In this document: positions 21,066 through 29,030 of the stretch, piece after piece | How positions within the stretch are numbered: the first letter of the stretch is position 1 | Layout: the number at the start of each line of letters is the position of its first letter | Assembly: GCA_016742095.1 (NCBI GenBank) | Contig: JACVCJ010000006.1 | Location: forward strand, 1 to 64,000 | From: Bacteroidia bacterium | Lineage (GTDB): Bacteria > Bacteroidota > Bacteroidia > CAIKAF01 | Length of the DNA: 64,000 nucleotides | Direction: 5' to 3' | Position numbers and translations under genes: made by a program | Notes under the pieces: model-generated | The model's database searches: none | Seen by the model: the letters and a program-made list of their open reading frames with translations, nothing else | Told to the model about the DNA's origin: nothing

Positions 21066-23078
21066 GTGTTCAACTACCTGGACCGCATACCGTTTTTCAG
21101 GCTGGTGCTGGCATTTGCGTGCGGCATCCGCTGTTGCGACTGGCTTTGTCCACCGGCGCTTTTCCCCTGGATATGGCTCAGTCTGCTGCTGCTCTTGTTG
21201 CTGCTGTATAAGGAATTCCGCTTTCCGTATGATACCGGCATTTTCAACGGAGCCTGGCTCTTCATTTTTTTCGGGGCAGGCTTCGTATATACATCGTTGT
21301 ATTACGGGCCGGGAAAGGAGCCGCCGCTGCCTGGGGAAGCCGGTAAATACCTCGTGCATGTGAACGGTCCGCCGGTACGGAAGAGCAGCAGTATAAAAGT
21401 ACCGGCACGGCTTTTTGCGCTGAGTGATTCTGCCTTTCTTCCGGCCGGTAGTTTTTTATACTTCCGGGCAGGGGAGGCCGATACGGCGGACATACGACAG
21501 GGAGATGTACTGCAACTGTACTTTCGCCCGGAGCTGTTCCGGAGCCCTGCGAACCTGTACGAATTCAACCTGAAACGCTATTACGCACGCAAAGGGGTAC
21601 ATTATACAGGTTTTATACAGCCCGGAAGCTGGCGTAAGATCGGGAACCATACCCCGGCCCTGGCAGATCTGCGGCAGAAACTGGTGAACAGAGTACACGG
21701 CGCATTTAACGATCCGGAGGAAGCCGATGTGGCCGCCGCCCTGGTATTCGGTTATGAAGACGATATCGATGCCTCTACGAAAGAAGCCTTTCAGAAAAGC
21801 GGTATCACGCATGTGCTGGCCGTTTCGGGGCTGCATGTAAGTATTATCTGGTGGCTGTTGTCTAAGATTTTCTTTTTCCTGGGCGGTAAAAAATGGAAGG
21901 ATATACTGCGTATATTCATCATTCTGGCTGGTCTGTGGCTGTATGCCGCCGTTACGGATTTTGCGCCTTCCATACTCCGGGCTACGGTCATGTTTAGCTT
22001 CCTGATGTGGGCCGGCTTCCGGAACAAGGGGCACAACAGCTGGAACATCCTGTTCGTATCGGCATTTTTTATCCTGCTGCTTTCACCCGCCTACCTTTTC
22101 GATGCAGGTTTCTGGCTGTCGTACCTGGCCGTAGGAGGCATTATGTATTTTGTGCCGCGCTGGCAGCAGTATACTACCGGTCTGCATCCGGCGCTGCGTA
22201 CCCTGGCCGATCTGCTGATCGTAACCCTGGCGGCACAACTGTCCACCGTTTTTTATACCCTACACGTATTCGGTACTTTTCCCAACTGGTTCCTGCTGAA
22301 TAACATGATCGCAGTTCCGCTCAGCAGCGTGGCGCTTTTTGCAGGACTGGCCTATTGCATGCTGGCGGATGTTCCGTACCTGGCCGAAATGAGCGCTCTC
22401 GTGTTTGAACTCGGCACCCGGCTTATGATGGAATCGGCCCGCTTCTTCGAAAAACTGCCCTATTCCTATACAGAGGGCATCTCATTCAGCCTGGCAGAAT
22501 GCCTGCTTTGTTACATGCTGGTAGGTGTACTGGCCTTTTTTGCCCGTATGCGCAGGGTAACACAGCTTTACCTGGCGGGCGCACTGTTCTGCCTGCTTCT
22601 GCTGTCCTTTGCATTTCGTATATACAGGGCTGAAAGGCAGCATTTCCTCCTGATGTATGCACTGCGCAACGGGGTACACGTGGAATATGTCTTCGGAAGG
22701 CGCAGTTTTGTACTGTATAGCCGGAACGCACAAAGCAGCCTGAATTTTTCTGTGCAGCCTTTTCACCGGAAGAAACTGCTTGCCGCAGAGCAGAATATCC
22801 CACTGGCCTACCGTTACTACCGTATTTCCGGGGAGCGTATGCTTTTCCTGGAACATACGGAATACCCGCCCCCGGAACCGGCCGGGATCTGGCACATTTG
22901 TACCCGCAGCAGACCCCGTAAAATACTGGAACAGGCGCCGTACAAACCCCGGCTCATCGTGCTGCACGGCATTGTGCCACCTGCCGCACTGGAAAAATGG
23001 AAAGCGGAGGCCCGGCGTTTCGGGATACCGGTTTATGTACTGCAGGAGCAGGGCATGTGTATATGGCAGGCTGTCTGA
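21066..23078 (+). CDS. comEC: ComEC/Rec2-type competence protein
   Basis: FGYEDDIDASTKEAFQKSGITHVLAVSGLHVSIIWWLLSKIF core; GTG start. Confidence 0.9.
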   Translation: MFNYLDRIPFFRLVLAFACGIRCCDWLCPPALFPWIWLSLLLLLLLLYKEFRFPYDTGIFNGAWLFIFFGAGFVYTSLYYGPGKEPPLPGEAGKYLVHVNGPPVRKSSSIKVPARLFALSDSAFLPAGSFLYFRAGEADTADIRQGDVLQLYFRPELFRSPANLYEFNLKRYYARKGVHYTGFIQPGSWRKIGNHTPALADLRQKLVNRVHGAFNDPEEADVAAALVFGYEDDIDASTKEAFQKSGITHVLAVSGLHVSIIWWLLSKIFFFLGGKKWKDILRIFIILAGLWLYAAVTDFAPSILRATVMFSFLMWAGFRNKGHNSWNILFVSAFFILLLSPAYLFDAGFWLSYLAVGGIMYFVPRWQQYTTGLHPALRTLADLLIVTLAAQLSTVFYTLHVFGTFPNWFLLNNMIAVPLSSVALFAGLAYCMLADVPYLAEMSALVFELGTRLMMESARFFEKLPYSYTEGISFSLAECLLCYMLVGVLAFFARMRRVTQLYLAGALFCLLLLSFAFRIYRAERQHFLLMYALRNGVHVEYVFGRRSFVLYSRNAQSSLNFSVQPFHRKKLLAAEQNIPLAYRYYRISGERMLFLEHTEYPPPEPAGIWHICTRSRPRKILEQAPYKPRLIVLHGIVPPAALEKWKAEARRFGIPVYVLQEQGMCIWQAV

Positions 23079-23120
23079 ACCTTGCAAATACCGTGTTTTT
23101 TCTGCACCTTTGGTCTGTAA

Positions 23121-24383
23121 ATGAAAGGGTTTGCCTCTATACTTTTCTGTTTTGTATGTGTTGTACAGGCTGCAACGGCTCAGTTTGCGGGCTGGGGAAC
23201 GTACGACAGTACCAATTCGCCCCTGCCTTCGTCTTTTATAACCTCGGTGGCCATCGACGGCGATAATGTGGTATGGGCCGGTACCAACAAGGGTCTGGCT
23301 TCGTTCCGCGAGTTGCTGCAATGGGACGTATATACTACGGCAAACACCAATCTGCCCGATAACTGGATATCCAGGGTAAAGACCGATCCTGCGGGAAATG
23401 TGTGGGTAGGTACGCTGAATGGTGTGCTGGCCCGTTACAACGGCAACAATACCTTCACGGTCTTCGATGCGTCGAATTCGCCGCTGGGGGCCTTCTGCGT
23501 GACGGATTTTGTATTCGAGGGCAGCACCGTGTGGGTGAGTACCGAAGGCGGAGGCGTGTTCCGTTACAACGGCAGCTGGTCGGGCTACAACAGCCAGAGC
23601 CTGGGACTACCGCTGGACGTGGCACTTTCGGCAGCCATCGACGGGCAGGACCGTAAGTACTTCGGTACGGCCAACGAGGGGGTTTTCCGGCTCTCGGGCA
23701 ATACCTGGACGCGTATTTATACGCTGAATACCAATCTGCCCTACGATAATATCCGTGCGATAACGGTAGAGAACGATACGGCCATATGGTTCGGGATCGG
23801 GCAGCAGGTGAACGACAGTTGTCTTACCCGTTACGACGGCAGCCAGGTTACTATTTTCGACAGTCTTACGGCATCCGGTTTCCCGATGCGCAACATACGC
23901 CACATATACACGGACGGCAGCGGCAACAAGTGGATCGCTTCGAACAACGACGAGGAAGGCGGCCTTTTCCTGTACAACGATACAACGTTCCGGGTGTTCC
24001 GCGAATTTGCCTCGGGACTGGCTTCGAACCGGGTATACGAAAGCGTGATGGACGACAGCAGTAACCTCTGGGTGGCTACTTTTCGCGGCTTGTCTGTGTT
24101 TAACGAGAACAACCAGTACCTGTCGGAAGAGGGACCGGCTTCCGCGGCCCAGTTTGTAAAGGCCTGGCCGAATCCCGCCACGGAAGAGCTCCGTTTCGAA
24201 CTTCCACAGAACGGCAGCTATACATTCGATATGCTGAATGCCACGGGCAGCACGCTGCGTTCCGAACGTCTACAGGCCGAAGGTACGGTGCTGCTGGATA
24301 TACGTAATTTGCAGCCCGGCATTTATTTTATGCGTTTTTCAGGAGAAGAACAGCGATATTTGCTGCGTTTTGTAAAAATGTAG
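23121..24383 (+). CDS. Secreted beta-propeller (two-component-regulator propeller repeat) protein with type IX secretion sorting tail
   Basis: Repeats such as DPAGNVWVGTLNGVLARYNG and DGSGNKWIASNNDEEGGLFLYN; C-terminal KAWPNPATEELRFELP...LQPGIYFMRFSGEEQRYLLRFVKM. Confidence 0.85.
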   Translation: MKGFASILFCFVCVVQAATAQFAGWGTYDSTNSPLPSSFITSVAIDGDNVVWAGTNKGLASFRELLQWDVYTTANTNLPDNWISRVKTDPAGNVWVGTLNGVLARYNGNNTFTVFDASNSPLGAFCVTDFVFEGSTVWVSTEGGGVFRYNGSWSGYNSQSLGLPLDVALSAAIDGQDRKYFGTANEGVFRLSGNTWTRIYTLNTNLPYDNIRAITVENDTAIWFGIGQQVNDSCLTRYDGSQVTIFDSLTASGFPMRNIRHIYTDGSGNKWIASNNDEEGGLFLYNDTTFRVFREFASGLASNRVYESVMDDSSNLWVATFRGLSVFNENNQYLSEEGPASAAQFVKAWPNPATEELRFELPQNGSYTFDMLNATGSTLRSERLQAEGTVLLDIRNLQPGIYFMRFSGEEQRYLLRFVKM

Positions 24384-24385
24384 AA
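24348..24385. repeat. Left copy of perfect 38-bp direct repeat
   Basis: GAACAGCGATATTTGCTGCGTTTTGTAAAAATGTAGAA, identical to 26147-26184; encodes EQRYLLRFVKM-stop of the upstream CDS. Confidence 0.97.
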
Positions 24386-24449
24386 TCAGCAACAGGACGA
24401 ATAAAAGTTCTTTTATCAGTAGTAAAAAGAGTCTGCATACTTATTTTAG

Positions 24450-24480
24450 CATGGACATTTTGTCTATGCATTTGTCCATG
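24450..24480. repeat. Palindromic unit 1 (31 bp)
   Basis: CATGGACATTTTGTCTATGCATTTGTCCATG; 8-bp arms CATGGACA/TGTCCATG. Confidence 0.85.
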
Positions 24481-24512
24481 CGTAGCGTCAATTACTGGAA
24501 CATTGGGGAGAG

Positions 24513-24543
24513 CATGGACACAATGTCTATGTGTTTGTCCATG
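24513..24543. repeat. Palindromic unit 2 (31 bp), imperfect copy of unit 1
   Basis: CATGGACACAATGTCTATGTGTTTGTCCATG; 26 of 31 positions match unit 1; starts are 63 bp apart. Confidence 0.85.
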
Positions 24544-24547
24544 TTCA

Positions 24548-26065
24548 TCATTTAGGAGGATACACGTACCTGTAATTATTAGACCTTGGCGCTTCTTTGT
24601 TATCCGCAACTAATCCAAGCTTTTTAAATTTGGATAAATGCCTGTAAGCTTTCTTATCATCAAATCCGAAACGTGTGGCATAATCCTTTTTAGAAACAGT
24701 TCCCAGACTTTTTACCCAATCAAAACCTGCCAGTTCTTCTCTATTTAATCCTGCAAGTTTTTCGTTGCCGGGAATATCTTTCAAAGCATTTATACTTCTT
24801 GAAAAGGTAAGGGAGAGATAAGGCGCCTGGTAACTATATACCGGCATCGGAAGATGAAAACGATCCTGCATATTCCTGAACGTTTCCATTCCGAGGCCTG
24901 ACTCTTCCATCCATCCCATTTTGTTAAAAATGTAAGCTATTTTCGGATTTCGGTTGAGCGAAGGGGCCCGGAAGTCTGTTACTTCTTCCAGTGTTACAGG
25001 CGAAACAGGCTGCCCAGGACTTTTAATGACGATCCGGGTATCATCAATTTCTATGAAAATTTTAGCGCCCAATAATTCATAATCTCTATGAATGATAGCA
25101 TTGATAACAGCTTCTCGCAACGGTTCCAGCGGAAATGTTAAATCGAAACTTCTCCTGAATTTATTTCGGATCACTTCAGAATGCAGAACTTTTGTCAACC
25201 AGGTTTCTACCTGTTCCGGGATAAGAACAAGCGGTCCGTCAAAGTCTTGCGAAGAAAACGGATTATTGCCGTATTTAACTTTTGCCTTAATGACTGCCTG
25301 AGGATACTTTTCACGTGCATTATGACCAAACAGCAGCAATCCGAATCCGGTGGGGATGTAACGGTTGTTTACCTTTTCCGTGAGACCAATTCGTTCAAAA
25401 TGGTCCCAGAGTTCGTCAAAGTCTATATTGAACGGTAATCCAGATCGTTTAATGTAAAAATCCAGGGCTTCCCGGGAAAAATAGCTGAGTGCAGCAGAAT
25501 AATCCGGTTTTTCCAGCGGAGAGAGTGTTACGATTTCATCCCGGATAACTGCCTCAGCCCGTTGAATAGCCTGTTTTAAAAAATCCCGGTTTGCTTCTTC
25601 GATCTGACGCTGAAATTCCGGATAAAACATATGTACGGTAATGCCATTATCCTGGAGAAATTTAATGCCTTTACGGTCTACATCCGGATCCGGGTCTTCA
25701 ATACCGATCCATACTTCCTTTATTCTTGCATTTACGATGCGTTCGGCACAACCGAGCTTTGGATGCTTTCTGGCTCCGGGTGCACAAGGCTCCAAAGTGG
25801 CAAAAAGTATACATCCGTCTAACGCTTCTGAACGTTTTTTCCGTTCAAGTAGCGTATATTCAGCATGATCGCCGAGCCTTAGCTCACCCCGGCAGGCGGT
25901 TTCCGTTGTGCCGTCCGGTTTAAGAAGTACTGCCCCGACTTTGGGACTTATTTTAAGATCGGGTCTTGATTCAGCTACGGATGTTTTCATCACATCGATA
26001 GCCATTTGCATATAAACAGCAGGATCCATAGATCCCTTACGGGTTGTTGACGGTGATTTTGGCAT
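24548..26065 (-). CDS. Nucleotide/RibD-type deaminase fused to RecG-like/HATPase_c_4 region and C-terminal winged helix
   Basis: DHAEYTLLE + TLEPCAPGARKHPKLGCAERI zinc-deaminase motifs; PLEPLREAVINAIIHRDY...IVIKSPGQP...GWMEESGLGMETFRNM (GHKL/HATPase_c_4-like); C-terminal VSKKDYATRFGFDDKKAYRHLSKFKKLGLV wHTH-like. Confidence 0.85.
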   Translation of the reverse strand: MPKSPSTTRKGSMDPAVYMQMAIDVMKTSVAESRPDLKISPKVGAVLLKPDGTTETACRGELRLGDHAEYTLLERKKRSEALDGCILFATLEPCAPGARKHPKLGCAERIVNARIKEVWIGIEDPDPDVDRKGIKFLQDNGITVHMFYPEFQRQIEEANRDFLKQAIQRAEAVIRDEIVTLSPLEKPDYSAALSYFSREALDFYIKRSGLPFNIDFDELWDHFERIGLTEKVNNRYIPTGFGLLLFGHNAREKYPQAVIKAKVKYGNNPFSSQDFDGPLVLIPEQVETWLTKVLHSEVIRNKFRRSFDLTFPLEPLREAVINAIIHRDYELLGAKIFIEIDDTRIVIKSPGQPVSPVTLEEVTDFRAPSLNRNPKIAYIFNKMGWMEESGLGMETFRNMQDRFHLPMPVYSYQAPYLSLTFSRSINALKDIPGNEKLAGLNREELAGFDWVKSLGTVSKKDYATRFGFDDKKAYRHLSKFKKLGLVADNKEAPRSNNYRYVYPPK

Positions 26066-26078
26066 AAGTGTTGGGTAA

Positions 26079-26120
26079 CTGAATTACAATATACAAAATA
26101 AATTGCCTGAAATTACAATA
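26079..26120. promoter_or_regulatory. Paired direct repeat upstream of the deaminase-fusion gene; possible operator
   Basis: CTGAATTACAATA (26079-26091) and CTGAAATTACAATA (26107-26120); shared AATTACAATA copies 29 bp apart, 14-55 bp upstream of the minus-strand start at 26065. Confidence 0.4.
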
Positions 26121-26146
26121 CGTCCAATAATAGGTTTTAACATACG

Positions 26147-26184
26147 GAACAGCGATATTTGCTGCGTTTTGTAAAAATGTAGAA
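26147..26184. repeat. Right copy of perfect 38-bp direct repeat
   Basis: Identical to 24348-24385; immediately upstream of the thioesterase start at 26189. Confidence 0.97.
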
Positions 26185-26188
26185 GCGT

Positions 26189-26599
26189 ATGTTTGAATTT
26201 ACGGCACAGCGACGGGTAACCTACGGCGAAACCGATAAAATGGGCTATTTATATTACGGGCATTATGCCGAATATTATGAAACGGGCCGCGTAGAGGCAT
26301 TCCGCTCCATAGGCCTGGTGTATAAAGAACTGGAGGAAACCGGGATCATCATGCCCGTGCTGGAACTGCACTGCAACTACCACAAACCGGCTTTTTACGA
26401 CGATATGCTCAGCATCCGCACCATGCTGCCCAAATACCCCGACGGCGTAAAACTGTACTTTGAATACGAGATCCGTAACCAGGAAGGTACCCTGCTGAAT
26501 ACGGGAAATTCCACGCTTATCTTTTTTAACGTGGCCAACCGTAAACCGGTCCCGGCGGCGGAGATCATGGGCGAAAAACTGGCCCCCTTCTTTACATAG
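26189..26599 (+). CDS. 4HBT/YbgC-type acyl-CoA thioesterase
   Basis: RRVTYGETDKMGYLYYGHYAEYYETGRVEAFR hotdog-fold motif. Confidence 0.9.
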   Translation: MFEFTAQRRVTYGETDKMGYLYYGHYAEYYETGRVEAFRSIGLVYKELEETGIIMPVLELHCNYHKPAFYDDMLSIRTMLPKYPDGVKLYFEYEIRNQEGTLLNTGNSTLIFFNVANRKPVPAAEIMGEKLAPFFT

Positions 26600-27260
26600 C
26601 CCCGTTCAGTACGAACTGGATGATATTGGCGCCCATCTGCAGGGCCTGACGGCGCTTTTCCTCAGTGTCGTTATGCACGTCGGGATCTTCCCAGCCGTCG
26701 CCCAGGTCGGTCTCGTGCGTGTAGAACACCACCAGCCGTCCCTGGTAGGTCAGTCCGAAGCCTTTGGGTGGTTTATTATCGTGCTCGTGAATTTTGGGAA
26801 GTCCGTTCTTAAAATCGAATTTCTGATGGTAAATAGGGTGGGAGGCCGGCAGTTCCGTAAGTTCCAGTTCGGGGAACAGGCGTTTCAGTTCCGGGCGTAT
26901 GAACTTGTCCATACCGTAATTGTCGTCGATATGTAAAAACCCGCCGGCCATCAGGTACAGGCGCAGGTTCTTCAGGTCGGCCTGGGTAAACACCACATTG
27001 CCGTGCCCGGTCATATGCACAAAGGGATAATTGAAAATATCGGGACTCGAAACCTCCACCACGTCCGGCTCGGGATGAATGGACGTTTTAAGCTGGTTAT
27101 TGCAGAACTTGATGAGGTTGGGCAATGCACTGGGGTTGGCATACCAGTCGCCCCCGCCGTTGTATTTGAGCAGGGCTATGCGGTAGGTCTGGGCCTGCAG
27201 GGTAAAGGTCCCTGTCAGGAACAGGACCAGGAGGCAGATTTTTTTAATGGGTACATGCAT
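26592..27260 (-). CDS. DUF4159-domain secreted protein
   Basis: Signal peptide; FVHMTGHGNVVFTQADLKNLRLYLMAGGFLHIDDNYGMDKFIRPELKRLFPE. Confidence 0.8.
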   Translation of the reverse strand: MHVPIKKICLLVLFLTGTFTLQAQTYRIALLKYNGGGDWYANPSALPNLIKFCNNQLKTSIHPEPDVVEVSSPDIFNYPFVHMTGHGNVVFTQADLKNLRLYLMAGGFLHIDDNYGMDKFIRPELKRLFPELELTELPASHPIYHQKFDFKNGLPKIHEHDNKPPKGFGLTYQGRLVVFYTHETDLGDGWEDPDVHNDTEEKRRQALQMGANIIQFVLNGAM

Positions 27261-27316
27261 ATTCTATTAACAAAATTCGGCATCATTTATTTTCTTTGCA
27301 AACCTTTTTGCAGGGA

Positions 27317-28216
27317 ATGAAACAAAACCCCCACTTTTTTTCTTTAGAGAACCGGGCATGGCAACTGCTGGTACTGCTGGCACTGGGTATTACCTGGGGC
27401 AGTTCTTTTATTCTGATGAAGCAGGGCCTCAAGGGGTTCAACGGATTCGAGGTGGCGGTTATCCGTCTCAGTTTCAGTTTCCTGTTTCTGCTGCCTTTCC
27501 TGTGGAAGGACCTGCGCGGGATACCGGCAAAAAAGTACCTGTGGCTGGCCCTGGCCGGCTGGCTGGGCAACGGACTGCCGGCTTTCCTGTTTGCCATCGG
27601 GCTCAGTAAGATCAACAGTTCGCTGGGCGGTATCATCAACAGCACGGCGCCTATTTTTACGCTGATCATCGGCAGTACTTTGTTCGGACTGCATTTTAAG
27701 AAAGCGGCCATCGGCGGTGTACTGATCGGGCTGGCCGGCACGGTGTACCTGGTGGCCACGGGCAGCGGTGGTGGCGACAGCAGCAACCTGTACTATGCCC
27801 TGCTTCCCCTGCTGGGTTCGGTTTGTTACGGCTTTTCCACCAATATCATTAAAATGCGTTTACAGGAACTGAAGCCGCTGGTGGTTACCGGTGGAGCGCT
27901 TTCGTTCGTGGCCCCGGTGGTGATCCCGGCCATGTTCATTATGGGCCTGCCTTCTGAGGCGATGCAGGATGCGGTACACGGAACGGCCTTTTTCTACAGC
28001 GCCCTGTTGGGTGTGGTGGGAACCAGCCTGGCGGTACTCGTTTTCAATTACCTCATAAAACATACGAGCGTACTGTTTGCCGCCTCGGTAACCTACATCA
28101 TACCGGTGTTTGCCATGGCCTGGGGTTTTATCTTCGGTGAAGATATCACCGTACATTATTTCCTGGGCATGGGTGTGATCATCCTGGGCGTATGGCTCGT
28201 GAACCGGGCTAAATGA
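27317..28216 (+). CDS. EamA/DMT-family transporter
   Basis: Multiple TM helices with duplicated EamA pattern; GITWGSSFILMKQGLKGFNGFEVAVIRL. Confidence 0.9.
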   Translation: MKQNPHFFSLENRAWQLLVLLALGITWGSSFILMKQGLKGFNGFEVAVIRLSFSFLFLLPFLWKDLRGIPAKKYLWLALAGWLGNGLPAFLFAIGLSKINSSLGGIINSTAPIFTLIIGSTLFGLHFKKAAIGGVLIGLAGTVYLVATGSGGGDSSNLYYALLPLLGSVCYGFSTNIIKMRLQELKPLVVTGGALSFVAPVVIPAMFIMGLPSEAMQDAVHGTAFFYSALLGVVGTSLAVLVFNYLIKHTSVLFAASVTYIIPVFAMAWGFIFGEDITVHYFLGMGVIILGVWLVNRAK

Positions 28217-28444
28217 TCGGGCGCCGGGTTTTCTGCACAGGTTCAGAAACAAGGCTATGGCTCAGTAGCGTATGCTGTTCACGGACAGCCAGGTATAACA
28301 ATTTACAGGTCTATGTCTGATCTGCCAGGATGTTCATACTGCCCTTTGTGCGGACAGAGGTTGTTTTGGAATGCCGTTTTATACGGGAAACAGGCCCCGC
28401 CGTAGGCAGAGTCCCCGTTAATGTAGTGTACCTGTATACATTCT

Positions 28445-28801
28445 TCAGTAGCGCCGGTAGGCTACAATAAGCAGTAATACAAGCAGTATCAGGTTAAATC
28501 CTATGGGTTTATATTCTTTTTTACGCAGGTGATAAGCTGCGGCCAGCGCCATAACAAGGGCCAGCGCCATGGCGGCAATGGGCGTAAGCACAGGCGCAAT
28601 ACCGGTCAGGTAAGGCACAATAAGTCCTATGCCTCCCAGTAGTTCGGCAATGCCGATGAGCTTAACCCCCGCAGGCGAAAAATCGTTGACCCAGGGCATA
28701 GACGCGGCAAGTTTTGCCTTCGGCAGGGTCGATTTCATGATGCCGGCAGCCAGGAACATGGTGGCGAGGATTCCCTGAATGATCCAGATGGCAATTTCCA
28801 T
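28445..28801 (-). CDS. DoxX-like membrane protein
   Basis: Four TM helices; LIGIAELLGGIGLIVPYLTGIAPVLTPIAAMALALVM. Confidence 0.85.
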   Translation of the reverse strand: MEIAIWIIQGILATMFLAAGIMKSTLPKAKLAASMPWVNDFSPAGVKLIGIAELLGGIGLIVPYLTGIAPVLTPIAAMALALVMALAAAYHLRKKEYKPIGFNLILLVLLLIVAYRRY

Positions 28802-28977
28802 AATCTGTTATTATCTTCCTCTTGTACAATACGATAAAAGGCCGGTGCAGGTTGCGTTTGTGCATAACCTTTTCAGGGAAATAACAGGCCATACCGCATT
28901 TCTGCCCGGGCGGCGACTTTTGATGCAGGGGAATTCTTTTCGGCAGGGGACGCTGGCATGGTACGGCAATATAGCAA

Positions 28978-29008
28978 ATAAAAAAGCCGCAGAATTACTC
29001 CTGCGGCT
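28978..29008 (-). terminator. Intrinsic terminator of gap
   Basis: AGCCGCAG/CTGCGGCT stem at 28985-29008; minus strand continues into a T tract. Confidence 0.85.
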
Positions 29009-29030
29009 GTATCGTAAAACGATATAGTTC

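Larger units (their letters stand above)
24386..26184. mobile_element. Putative inserted single-gene cassette (1,799 bp per repeat unit) flanked by 38-bp target duplication
   Basis: Perfect direct repeats at both boundaries; visibly AT-richer than flanks; opposite-strand gene separates two genes that would otherwise be 6 nt apart; no transposase or integrase ORF inside. Confidence 0.75.

Noticed and set aside
24386-24547. Possible transposon terminal inverted repeats at the cassette ends
   Set aside because: The twin palindromes lie only at one end and no matching inverted copy was found near 26066-26146, so this is not a classical IS structure.
28217-28444. 228-bp gap between the EamA transporter and DoxX genes as a possible ncRNA
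   Set aside because: No clear hairpin, promoter or conserved element visible; not supportable without comparative data.
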